Shown piece after piece: positions 1 to 9,946 of a stretch of DNA of 64,000 nt (its first letter is position 1; every line of letters begins with the position of its first letter). The position numbers were made by a program, and so were the translations under genes. Source of the DNA: Diabrotica undecimpunctata (Eukaryota > Arthropoda > Insecta > Coleoptera > Chrysomelidae); the NCBI RefSeq assembly GCF_040954645.1, contig NC_092811.1:86667199-86731198 (forward strand), written 5' to 3'. Below the pieces are notes generated by a model, which was not told where the DNA came from, searched no databases, and was given only the letters and a program-made list of their open reading frames with translations.

Positions 1-215
1 GGAGTCATAGGCATAGAACTTACAAACTTGACTCCTGCTCTAAGCCTCATCGTATGTGAGACTCTTTCCTCTACGAATTTAATGATTTCTTCTTCGGTTA
101 TAGGTGCTGTTGAAGATTCTATTGGGACAATTACAGCCATACAATGGTCGCCATCTTCGCCGTGAGGGATCCCAATTATTACGGCTTGAGCTACGGACGG
201 ATGTGTCATAATAAG
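1..215 (-). CDS. Acyl-CoA synthetase (4CL/luciferase-like), C-terminal domain exon, partial
   Basis: Seen: read on the minus strand, an acceptor (T-rich tract ending GTAG) precedes an open frame of 71 codons that runs off the left edge. It encodes LIMTHPSVAQAVIIGIP, then a GEDGD segment and an EEEIIKF helix, which is the small C-terminal (AMP-binding_C) domain of adenylate-forming enzymes. Known: this family activates a carboxylate with ATP to acyl-AMP and transfers it to CoA; insect members are often peroxisomal. The catalytic lysine (PxxxxGK) and any peroxisomal targeting tripeptide would lie beyond the edge, so neither can be judged. The exon begins in phase 0, matching the phase-0 donor of the exon at 14534-14779. 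Paralogue identity (4CL-like versus luciferase-like) cannot be settled here. Confidence 0.88.
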
Positions 216-1537
216 CTACAAAAACGTGACATAAAGTATATAAAAAAATAATTATTTAGAAACAACTTGTTAAAAAAAATTCAAAATAATATATTTTTTT
301 TAAATTAAAGACAACATGTCTACACGATGACACATTTTTTAGGAAGTGTACTCTAACCTCGGAACGTAATCTTCGAAAAAATCTTCATTTAGAGTTCTGT
401 TATCTGTGTACATTTGTCTATAAAATTTGATAGTTATTATGAGTAAAGCAAGAATAGTAACTTAAAAATTTTCAGAAATATGTAATACTGAATTTGTCTC
501 AATGTGTACCACCGTTGGTACTGTTTGAAACATAAGATAGTACACAATAAAATGTGTTAAAAAGAATGATTGAATGCAAAAAATATTTATTACTTCTTCT
601 TAATGCAAAAAATATTTAAGTTATCGTACAATAAAATTGTTAAACTCCAAACCAAATCTATAATAGCCAGATAGTCTTTTGTTTTCCAAATATATAGGTG
701 CTGGCAATAACATAACAAAATCAGATTTCTAATCTTTATGAATATCGGGAACATCTGGAGTGTAAAATGAATTGGAAACTTTCGTACTTCTTCTCAAATA
801 TAAAGTTTTAAATTCATGAGAGTTCACAATTTTCAAAATTTTTGCTATATAATGGATGTTATTCTCAAATTTTACTAACAAAAAGAGTCTTTTAAAATTT
901 CAGTATTTTCAGCAATTCCGTAAGATTCTTAGTCATCCTTTTATTCCTGTATCATAGGAGAACTTAATTCATGATCTAAAGAGTCTGCCAACTCTAAACT
1001 TCCGGAATCCGAAAATACTATGAGATGATAAATATTCAAGACCCTGTATGGGTTAAAAACTTATAAATATGTTTTATTTGTAATAAGTGTTTTCGGAGAA
1101 CAGTGAATTTAAAACAGTGAATAGTCTCTAAGAACATTTGTATAGAAAAACAATTCGGGATTATTTAGAAAGTAAGAAAGTATTGTTTAAAATTTTACAA
1201 ATAATTATACATGGTTTTGTTGAAGATGCGAATTTAAAATTAATGTTAGATATATAATGGGTTGTATATTATTTTCTTCGAAGGTAATGCTATGAATAGA
1301 TGTTTTTTTTTACAAAGAGGCATTTTCCTATATCAAAACAAAAGAAAGCTTAGTCGATATATCTTGTTAATTGAGGGAAAAGCCAATTACAGTAAACACG
1401 CTTGATTTCTTAAAATTTAAAACTAGGAAAAGTTTGGTAGTTGGATGAATTTGTATGAACATATGTTGATTGGCTAGAAAGTACTAGGGGAGGAGAATAG
1501 AACAGTCGACTTGAAAATTGAACCAGGAGATTTGAAG

Positions 1538-1655
1538 TATTGTGTTTTTAATATTGAGAACGAGAAGTCCACTTTAAGAACAGTGTGTGGAATCATTATT
1601 GTGTTTTTAACAGCCAGAACAAGAAGTCCAGTTTGAGAACAGTGTGTGAAAAAGA
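1538..1655. repeat. 59 bp tandem duplication (two diverged copies)
   Basis: Copies at 1538-1596 and 1597-1655 both begin tattgtgtttttaa and both contain aagtcca followed by agaacagtgtgtg. Identity is roughly 80% by eye. No coding frame is preserved; this is a plain tandem duplication in intron sequence. Confidence 0.75.
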
Positions 1656-2065
1656 CGTATAAGTTTTTATGTTTGAGTTTAAGTTGGTGAGCAGAATAGT
1701 TGTAGACGAATTGAGACCCAGGTCGAGAATCTCAAACTCCTTGTGTCCAAAGAAACTCCTAAATCTGTAAGAGAAGGAAAAAAGTTATCTAAAGTTTGTA
1801 TAAGATAACCATTAGAGGCGGGAGATGCAATTTGCGGAAAGAGTCCCATTATTATTATTGTGAAATGAGTCGGAGGTGTTTTTTGTTAATTTGTGGAGAA
1901 CCTGAAAGAGTGCTGTTTTTTGTTTTACAGTTTTGGAGGGAGGAAACAGACTAAGAGACTAAGTCAGTATCCGTTGGGAGATATCGCAGAAAGAAGATAA
2001 AAAAGGTTAGTCAATTTGTTAAACTGTTTGTTCGGGCTGTTAGGCCGTTGTCTTCTGAGCTTAGT

Positions 2066-2108
2066 TCTCGACGTTTCGCCAACACTAGGGGTTGGCATCT
2101 TCTGGAGA
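2066..2108 (-). ncRNA. Hammerhead-ribozyme motif of the Penelope element (one core change)
   Basis: Read on the minus strand: stem I TCTC, core CAGAAGA (consensus CUGANGA, so one U-to-A change), stem II GCCAAC/GTTGGC (6 bp, perfect) with a short loop, then GAAAC-GTC (conserved GAA, minimal stem III AC/GU, cleavage-site C), then GAGA closing stem I. Hammerheads with minimal stem III are established components of Penelope LTRs. The core substitution probably lowers or abolishes cleavage. Confidence 0.65.
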
Positions 2109-3062
2109 TGTTACTGCTTCGCTTGTAACCTGAAACTGACGCCACGTTGTACTACGGAGGCAATATTTATATTTCCCACTCGCCTCCCCTCCAATGGTTT
2201 TGGCTTGAGGGGGCGTGTCGTCGTTTGTAGTAGCTTTCATTTCTTCGTGTTTGGCGGGAAGGGTGATTGTGGATTTTAATATTGGTATCCATGTCTTGTT
2301 AATTTTCAGTCCTTCTTCTATCCGATTAAAATTATTTGGGTGCTTATATATTTCCACCGCTTCCCGATACAACCGTGGGTAGTACTGTGAAGTTTTGTCC
2401 AGCATCTGCGTTTCTTCAAATAGTATTCGATGTTCTCCGCTTCCCAAAGCGTGTTTGGCAACGGCAGATTTGTCAGTATGTCCTAAACGATAATGGCTTA
2501 TGTTCATTTATCCTTGTGTTTGTATGTCGTTTCGTGGTTCCCACATATACCATTCCACATGCGCATGGTATTCGATATACTCCGGCCGTTGCTAATGGGT
2601 CTCGTTTGTCTTTCACCGATCTTAAACAGTCCTTGATTTTCTTTGTAGGCTTAAAAATGGTCTTTACGTTGGCTTTCTTAAGTATTCGCCCAATTCTGTC
2701 CGTTACCCCCGATATATAGGGCAAGAACGCTTTGCCTTTACATTCTGTTTCTTCGTCCTTTCTTCTAGAGATTTTGTTCATCGCTTTATGTATTTCTCTT
2801 CTGGTATAACTATTAGAGGTGAGCGCTTTTTCAATATGAAGAAGTTCACTTTGGAGATGCTGTGGTTCACAAGTTCTCTATTCGCCCTCTCCGCCAGAGT
2901 TTTGATGATTCCTTGTTTTTGGCTTGGATGATGATTTGAGTTACTGTTTAGGTATCTGTCCATGTGTGTAGGTTTTCGATACACTTTATGTCCTAAGTAA
3001 CCTTCCTTTCGATTTACTAATACATCTAGGAACGCTAGTTGTTGATCTTTTTCTGTTTCCAT
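2085..3062 (-). pseudogene. Penelope reverse transcriptase C-terminus plus GIY-YIG endonuclease, frameshifted
   Basis: Three overlapping minus-strand frames make up one protein. Frame 3062-2778 has LAFLDVLVNRKEG, VYRKPTHMDRYLN and HHPSQKQGI, the signature of the Penelope RT after the palm. Frame 2781-2473 carries GVYRIPCACGMVYVGTTKR, the GIY-YIG nuclease core (GVY...YVG). Frame 2507-2085 continues with a GHTDKSAVAKHAL segment, the usual C-terminal end of this nuclease. Known: the endonuclease nicks target DNA for target-primed reverse transcription. At least two frameshifts separate the pieces, and the RT fingers and palm are absent, so this copy is dead. Confidence 0.85.
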
Positions 3063-3218
3063 CGTAAATTGAATATTTGGATGTAGTGTGTTTATATACT
3101 GTGATATATTGTGAACCCGAACAAACAGTTTAACAAGTTAGACGATGGCCGTGAAAGCCTAACGCAGTTTGTCAGTCAATTTGTTTGTGAAATAATCGTT
3201 GTATGTACACCATATATT

Positions 3219-3563
3219 TTATTTAAACTTATACCATAAAGCGATTGTTAAAAAAGAATTGAATTCATAAGTCAGAAAATTTGCATATAATAAAATTTGT
3301 TTGTTTTTAAAAAAATTAATGAGAACAATTTTGCAGTGAATTAAATAAATTGGTTTTAAAAGGGAAATAACAGAATTAAGTTTTCTTTTGGTCTGAGGAA
3401 TAGATAATCCAGTGAAAACAATTTTTATGTTAATAATAGTTATATATGGTATTAAAATAAATGGTGATAGTTTTAAAAGGTTCATTGTGTTATAATATTT
3501 ATTCCTTTTGTCTATCCCAAAGAAAGCCAGCATCCAGAAAATACTCGAAGCCACGAACTGCAA
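3219..3563 (-). CDS. Membrane-protein-like ORF, possibly an odorant-receptor N-terminal exon
   Basis: A 114-codon open frame rich in hydrophobic residues with two probable membrane segments (around residues 28-52 and 68-84) and an N-terminal WMLAFFGI stretch followed by a Y-rich stretch. That layout resembles the first exon of beetle odorant receptors, and a plausible donor (GTATAAGT) occurs near its 3' end. There is no diagnostic motif and no partner exon nearby, and the composition is very AT-rich, so this may equally be a chance ORF in an intron. Confidence 0.25.
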   Translation of the reverse strand: MQFVASSIFWMLAFFGIDKRNKYYNTMNLLKLSPFILIPYITIINIKIVFTGLSIPQTKRKLNSVISLLKPIYLIHCKIVLINFFKNKQILLYANFLTYEFNSFLTIALWYKFK

Positions 3564-4292
3564 GTAAAATAAATTTTCTTGAGTAGTAAAAAACCCTGAA
3601 AAATTAAATATTATTTGAACTAGTTTAAAAAATTAAAACAAAGCAGATCATAATGGCTTGTATGTTACAATTTTATATTGTTTTTCATTACTCTAACTCT
3701 CTGTTCTCGTGGAGCACAAATAAATATTTGATAACATGTTTTCTAAAATAGTTTACGAGGTAAGTGTGATAAGTGATAAACACCTATTATTTGTATGTAT
3801 ATGTATATTGTTTACAGTTTGATGTATTTGTTTCTACAGGCATATTGTTTCTAAGGTTACTGTGTTCCTCACACAAAAAAAAACAAAGTGGCGTCCTCCT
3901 TTTTGGCAAATCTTTTGTAACTTATTTTCTGTGCTTTTTGCCAAATTTTTGATAACCTGTTTTCTTTGTGTTGTTTATCTTTCATTATAGCTAGTAAGAA
4001 TGATCCAAAGACCCACGCCCATGATAGTGAATTTACTATTTGTCTAACGCGTCCTAATTCATTTTATGTGCCTCAAACATCTCCAATGTTTGTTGTGCTA
4101 GACTTATTTGTCGCGTAACGTGTTAGCATGATCTTTGAGTGTTACAAAATCTAGGTTTTCAAGACACCTTTGGCAAATATTGTACGAAAATTGCAGAATG
4201 ACGTAACCTTAACACCGAAACGTGAGGGTAAAAGTGGGAGAAAACATGTTATTATACCATATGGGGTTCGAAATTTAATAACGATTTTAAAA
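3564..4292. other. No supportable gene; probable 5' region of the following LINE
   Basis: AT-rich sequence with broken short frames. The stretch from about 3990 reads in pieces like the upstream part of a LINE first ORF, but stops interrupt every frame and I cannot assign it. Confidence 0.4.
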
Positions 4293-5180
4293 CATGGCGT
4301 TTGACGAGAGTGTTTATAAGGAACTAAATTGTCTAAAAAAGTCCGATTTAATAGAAATTTTAATATCTTAAAAGGTGCCAAACTCGTTAAAATTTAGTGA
4401 AAGTATTAAACAACTGGTGGAATACAGGGTTACTGATAAGTCCGCTGAAAATGGTGTGATCAACAGTGATATTCTCGAGTTGAGGTTAGACATCAATAAG
4501 CTAACATGTGATCTAAAATGTGCTAATATTGAAAGTCAATCCTTGAAAGCTTTAAACAGTGAACTTACAAAAGGTAACCAACGACAGGATGAAATAATAT
4601 ATTTGTTAAAATCGAAAAATATTCCTTCAAATGCACCTTCTACTTCGAACGTTGCCAAATCTTCTGACAAAACAGTTAAACCCCATAATACTAATGTCTG
4701 CAAATCAACGGAGAAAGAAGACAATCGTGAAATTGAAAACAATATGGAAAACAATCATGAAACGTTACAGAAAAAAAAAGAAGGTAAATGTAAATGGTAA
4801 TTCCTCAACCGTCCAATACGAAAAATGATCTTATCACGGAGCAAGAAAAAATTATGACGTCAATAGTTTCCCTGGGAGAAGGCAGCTCTTTAGACAACGG
4901 CAGATGGGAAGAAGTTCGTCATAGAAGCAGAAGACAGAGACAAGCTATTGTAGGCACAAGTACAAATACCATGATAAAAGGTACTCCTAAATTCGTAGAT
5001 CTCCACGTATACAAAATAGAACCAACTGCAACAGCTGCTTCTATTATACAGCATCTAACGCCTTATTTTCCAGAGGTCATTTGTGAGGGGATGAATTCCC
5101 GTCATCCTGAATTATATGCATCCTTCAAAGTACGGATACACCAAGAACACTTCAAGAAGGCAATGGATCCTGCAGTATAG
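4293..5180 (+). pseudogene. LINE ORF1 (coiled-coil gag-like), interrupted
   Basis: A frame opens with MAFDESVYKELNCLKKSDLI at 4293, meets an in-frame TAA near 4368, then continues to 4800 as a Lys/Asn/Glu-rich predicted coiled coil with polar heptads. After a frameshift the frame 4794-5180 carries a GRWEEVRHRSRRQR basic patch and a compact domain ending FKKAMDPAV. This matches the general form of ORF1 in CR1/jockey-group LINEs (RNA-binding chaperone). It lies directly upstream of an endonuclease reading frame on the same strand. Exact clade not determined. Confidence 0.6.
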
Positions 5181-5260
5181 CCTAAGAACGCTTGTGTAAA
5201 TAGTTTTTTATACCTACGGGGGCAACCTCAAAATCAGGGGTAAGTTTTAATCCAAATTTA

Positions 5261-5765
5261 ATGCTGTTAAATATTCAAAGCATAAATAGTGATAAAATTT
5301 GTGATGTTATTTTAGAACGTACTTCTCATAAGAGCATAAATATTATCTGTTTAACCGAATTATGAGAATCAAATAATTCTATTGGGAAGGTCAACATTGA
5401 AGGTTTTATCGTAGCAAGTTGTTATTTGCGAGATAACTCAATAAGAGGAGGGGACGTAGGAATTTGGGTTCGAAAAGGTCTTAATTTTAATAACAAACTC
5501 AATCCTAGGATAAAGCAATATGGTGTTGATAAACATTCTGAATTTTGTATTACTTTTTTCAAAGACAAGAAAAATAACTCATATATTATATTAAATTGTT
5601 TACAGAAGGTATTTTAAATTATTTATATAAACCAAATATACGTTTTGTAATATGTGGTGATTTTAATGTAGATACCAGAAATATGACTAATGACCATGTT
5701 AATCTACTCAATGTTTTACTGAATTTTAATATTAACAAGTTATCTGCCAAGCTATATTTTTAAAT
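5261..5765 (+). pseudogene. LINE ORF2 apurinic-type endonuclease, N-terminal part only
   Basis: ATG at 5261 starts MLLNIQSINSDK, followed by INIICLTEL and a TGA where the family has Trp. The frame resumes with GGDVGIWVRKGL and, after a frameshift near 5600, FVICGDFNVD, the catalytic Asp-Phe-Asn motif of APE-type LINE endonucleases. All of the reverse transcriptase is missing; a piggyBac remnant starts about 100 bp downstream. Together with 4293-5180 this is the 5' part of a CR1/jockey-group LINE, truncated at its 3' end, which is unusual because LINEs normally lose the 5' end. Confidence 0.7.
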
Positions 5766-5867
5766 TAGTCCTATAGGCCAACCGAACTTTGACAATTATT
5801 ACTGTTAGATATTTAACGTCATTGTAATTTTTTTCAAAAGTAATTAATAACGAAAAAAATGTCAATA

Positions 5868-6766
5868 TTTGACTGCCGGTCCGATGGGCCCGACGCGGCG
5901 TAGAAAGAGTTTGAAAGTCACTTCACGCCACGCCGGTCCATCTTCGCAGGTAGTAGACGATAGTAGGGAGAGAGTTTTGACTTTGGTACGCCACGGCCAC
6001 GCAGAGATTAGTGTGTGGAACTTCTGTAGTAAAACCAAAAATGGTTTTAGCTTACAATACAGGCAAAGCTGGAGTTGATTTATCAGATGTTATGACAGCA
6101 TACTCCAGTCCACTACGTAAAGTAGTGAATGCATACATTTTGTATGTGCAGGTTACTGGTAACAAAATAGGTGTAGTTGAATTTCGCAAAAAAATTGTAA
6201 AGTTTCTCTGTTGTAGCAGTTCAGCAAATCCCATCACTATGGTCACTCCGAAAAGAAAATGTCACGAGTTAAGTGAGGTCCAGGAACATAAGCATAAAAT
6301 ACGAAGATACTGCAAATCGTGTTATGAAGCAAATATGAAAAATGAAGGTCGTATAATAGCAAAGAATAAAACTAAAAAAGTTACTACACAGTGTAAAGAG
6401 TGTGAAGGAACACCATCCTTGTGTTTACAATGTTTTAATAAATTACATACATAATACATAAATTACATAGATACATGAAATAAAAAATGTAATGTTTTTG
6501 TAAACATATTTCAAAAAAAAATAAATTTTAAGCTTAATTTTTATATCATTTTTATTTAAAAAAAAAATGTTTATCATTGAAAATATCCCGTGCATAATGT
6601 TTGCACAGGCTGTGCCGGGCCATTACATACGTTTTATACACAGTCAGTTATGCCGGCAGCCTGGTAAGCTGCATTAAAAATAGCATTGTAGTGCCAGTCC
6701 CATCGGACCGACGTGGCGTGCTGAAACATTTTGGTGCCGGTCCCATGGGTCCGGCACGGCAGTTAA
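5868..6766 (+). mobile_element. piggyBac-family element, internally deleted
   Basis: The ends are GC-rich and partly inverted: the left end reads ctgccggtccgatgg after TTGA, and the right end reads ggtccggcacggcag before TTAA (6763-6766). Related GC-rich blocks recur just inside both ends. The expected TTAA target is present on the right and mutated (TTGA) on the left. The interior encodes only the C-terminal part of a piggyBac transposase. Confidence 0.7.
6011..6454 (+). pseudogene. piggyBac transposase C-terminal fragment with Cys-rich tail
   Basis: The frame contains VVKPKMVLAYNTGKAGVDLSD, the conserved segment around the third catalytic Asp of piggyBac transposases, then SSPLRK joined directly to VVNAYILYVQVTG. 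The usual intervening segment of roughly 15 residues is missing without loss of frame. The C-terminus has the family's zinc-finger-like cysteines (RRYCKSCYEA ... QCKECEGTPSLCLQCF). The N-terminal DNA-binding region and the first two catalytic Asp residues are gone, so it cannot be active alone. Confidence 0.88.
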
Positions 6767-7499
6767 CTTGTTAATTTTAATCTTGTCAATTGGCCAACTA
6801 GTGTCACGGATATCAGCGTTACAACGTTAGATAGTGAGGGCTATGATGTACCATTTATGTGAAATAATTAAATGCTGTAAACTCAGATTTTAACACATTT
6901 ATGTAAAAATTTTCAAATCGGTATGATGTAAGAACTACGTATAACGGGTTGGCTACCTTGATATGTAATTTATCTGCATGTAAATGTAATTTTTAGGCTT
7001 GCCGCATACGTTCGGTTTGATGATTAGGTTTCCTTATCAGGAATTCATATCCGGAATTCCGCGTGCCTAGCGCAAACCGTTCGTTTTTTTGTATTAGGAG
7101 TTTAGGGGAAACCGGGGGAATTCTGCGCACCTAAGGTAAAATACTTACAAAAAGTTTCCTATGTGCAAACAAATATCCATAATTTAACTACTGAAACTTG
7201 TATCTATTGGGAACGTTATTCCCATAAAAAAATAGGATTAAACTTTAACGGATTTTAAAGAAAAAAATTTTACTTTAAAAAACTGTCATTGCGCGGTATT
7301 CGCCCAAGTACGGGGTAATTCTGCGGAGAATTAAATAAATCTTTATTCGAAAAAAAATTTATTGTAATAAATCAAATATTGTAAACAAAACAGATTTCTT
7401 AAAGACAAAATTAAAAAAAAAACATTAAAGATATAATTTTACTTTCTGACTGTCTTTCGTTCGACCTTGGCACACATATGTATAATTAACTGCTGAGTC

Positions 7500-9432
7500 C
7501 CAACCACTACATTCTGAATGAGCCCAATTCGAACACATTACACAACGGTACCAAATTTTTTTGTCTCTTCCGAATTCCCGGCACACCAAACACTATCATT
7601 TTCTAATGTTAGATCTACATCATCTAATTCATCAGCATCACAAAGCTTACTCTTATCATAACTTTTAGACTCAAAATCATCAAAATGTAAGTTTCTGACC
7701 TGCGTATAGATCGTTTCTTTGCTTTAGTAGTCAGTTTTCCTACGGTTCCTCTGGTTTCATTTTTTTTGGCCTCTTCAGCTTTTTTTCTTAATATTTCTCT
7801 TTTCTTGTTTTATTTCTAATTGCGATTTTAGTGGCGTGGAAGTGAAAATTTCTGAGTGTTGTTTTGCACGTGATTTAGAACATTTCTTTATAAATTTGGA
7901 AGGAAGAGGAGCTAGCTTTCCAATGGGTATACTAGATTGAGTTTTAATATTTGCTGACGTTCCAGGCTGGGGTGCAGCTTGCTGGTTTGATTTCAATTTG
8001 GTATTTAAGATGGAATCTTGTGCATAGTTTCATTACATCTCGATGGTCCCGGTTGGGGTTCGGTATTTCTAGGTGGAGTTCTTTGTATAGTTTCATCACA
8101 TCTGTATGGTCCAGGTTGGGGTTCGGTATTTCTCGGTGGAGTTCTCTGCAGAGTTTCGTCACATCTCGACTGATCAAGGGCCATGTCATCATTGGTAACG
8201 TCGGTTTCTAAGTCCATTACAACGTGGATATCTGAAACTTAAGCGTGATCTATTAAGCTGAAATCATCTTCAGAGAATTTATTAGGATCTATGGGCCATA
8301 TTCTAGCAGCACGGAATCCGGATATTTCTTTGTCTATCGTGGCAACTCTCAGGTATGCTCTGTTAAAAATGGAATCAAGTTCAAAATGTGTGATCTTTTC
8401 ATGAGTATGAGTTCTCGGATACAAGTCGCACTCACGGTTAAAAGCATTCTTTAGGGGCCCAAAGAAAGTTAGGTCAAGAGGTTGAAGCCTGTGTGAGGTA
8501 TGAGAGCGAAGTGAAACCATAACAATTCCGTGTGATCTGCAGTATGTTTTAATCTCCAAAGAAATGTGACTCCCATGGTTATTCAATATAAGAAGCACTG
8601 CATCTTCTTTCGAGGCCTTTATATGCTTACATAAATGTTTTATTCAGTCGAAAAATAACTCTTCATTTATCCAACCGTTTTTTGAACATCTATAGATTGC
8701 TCCAATTGGGCCTCCTCTCATTAATTGTGGATTTATACGTATTCGAGGAAATATGAACATAGGAGGGACAGACTGTCCTGAAATATTTACAGCGCATACT
8801 ATGGTAACATTTTTCCCTCTTTCCCAAGATATTACTTGCTTTTGACCTTTTGGTGCCAAAATTTTTGATGGTTTCTGGACCGTAGAAATGCCCGTTTCAT
8901 CTACATTAAAAATTCGACTCTCAGGAAATTTGTACTTTTCCATAACTGTGAGCCGATTGTTAAAAAATCGTTCAACCTCATCTTTATTGAATGCAGAAAT
9001 GCGGTTTTGACTGGTACCTCCGGGTTTTCTAACACTAATGTCTGGATGACGCTTTAAAAACAGTTTTGACCAATCTTCACCAGCGATCTTCTTTATCGAG
9101 TCGAAACGGTGTTTTATTTTATTCTCTTCAGCAAACTGGTATGCTAAACGCCTTAGTTCTGATGGTCTGACTCCAAAAAACATATTCGCCAACTTTTTAA
9201 CATGGTTGGCTATGGTGGATTCCAGTTCATCATTAAAAATTGGTTTCCTGCCACGTTTTATTTTTTTATGACTATTGGACTTTAGTTTGTCACGTAGAGT
9301 GGATTCTGAAGTATTGAATGATCGACCTTCTTCTCGTATTTTTCGCCTAGATCGTATAGCAGTGATCGCAGCTTTTAGTTCATCTTCTGTCCATTTTGAT
9401 CTTTCAGTTTTCCGAACGTAAGCACGGGGCAT
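7500..9432 (-). pseudogene. pogo-like DDE transposase with C-terminal Cys-rich finger, two nonsense changes
   Basis: Start [22 protein letters not shown] at 9432 begins a psq-type helix-turn-helix, then a CENP-B-like region, then the DDE domain. FNVDETG supplies the first Asp. LLILNNHGSH supplies the second position, where the family has DNH, so the catalytic Asp is Asn. LQPLDLTFFGPLK supplies the third. The frame is continuous from 9432 to about 8005 except for TGA at 8644-8646 (family Trp) and TAA after SLIDHA. Downstream, in shifted frames, a Lys-rich tail and a CLVC...WYRC..C finger-like end can be read near 7500-7600. The element is recently decayed but inactive. Confidence 0.85.
8027..8165 (-). 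repeat. 63 bp in-frame tandem repeat within the transposase tail
   Basis: Units start at 8027, 8090 and 8153 (two complete, one partial). Each encodes RCDET(L/I)QRTPPRNTEPQPGP, a 21-residue Pro-rich repeat between the DDE domain and the C-terminal finger. The period is an exact multiple of three. Confidence 0.9.
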
Positions 9433-9946
9433 TTTGTAATCTAAAATGCAATAAAATCACTATATCAGCAAAAATTCTTGACATGGGGTTATACCGCGCA
9501 GCACGAAATTACCCCGACACAGCTGTGCGGTATTCCCCCTAAGTGAGTAACCTAACTTAACTTATCATTGTTCGTTAATGACTAAATAAAATGCATTATT
9601 TTTGTACGTGAAATTATCTATACATATAAAGCAAAATAATCACTGAATAGTTTTAATGAAAATTAATAACAAAAGCACTTACCGCTTGTTAAAGATTAGT
9701 CGAAAATTACATCAAAGTCTTGAAAAACAAACAATCTATGACCTTGTCTAAACCAATATTACGAATGCAGTCATGTTACAAACATGTGGTCGGCTAGCAA
9801 ATACGAGACGGCGCACTGTGTTGAATGTTGCAATACTTATGCCGTGTTGCCAAGATACTGATGCGCGATACTCCCCTGTGTGCGGTATTCCCCCGGTTTC
9901 CCCTACACGGTCAGCTCGAATGGAGACGCTTCTGTAACAGCACAAA

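Larger units (their letters stand above)
2016..3136 (-). mobile_element. Penelope-like retroelement, 5'-truncated, with short inverted terminal copies
   Basis: The body encodes Penelope reverse-transcriptase C-terminus and GIY-YIG endonuclease on the minus strand (see 2085-3062). A perfect 21 bp inverted repeat flanks it at 2016-2036 and 3116-3136 (one arm contains tgtttgttcggg). Penelope elements are known for partial, often inverted LTR copies. A 12 bp direct repeat, agtcaatttgtt, at 2009-2020 and 3174-3185 could be the target duplication, although it overlaps the left arm by a few bases. Confidence 0.8.
7105..9903 (-). mobile_element. pogo/Tigger-family DNA transposon, complete ends, TA duplication
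   Basis: Perfect 17 bp terminal inverted repeats (ggggaaaccgggggaat) at 7105-7121 and 9887-9903, flanked by TA at 7103-7104 and 9904-9905. Length is 2799 bp. The interior encodes a pogo-type transposase on the minus strand. The flanks (..ttt and cacgg..) belong to the Harbinger element, so pogo landed in the Harbinger 5' leader about 45 bp upstream of its transposase start. Confidence 0.92.

Noticed and set aside
2336..2719. Plus-strand frame of 127 codons over the Penelope region
   Set aside because: Antisense shadow of the RT/GIY-YIG coding sequence; no independent motif.
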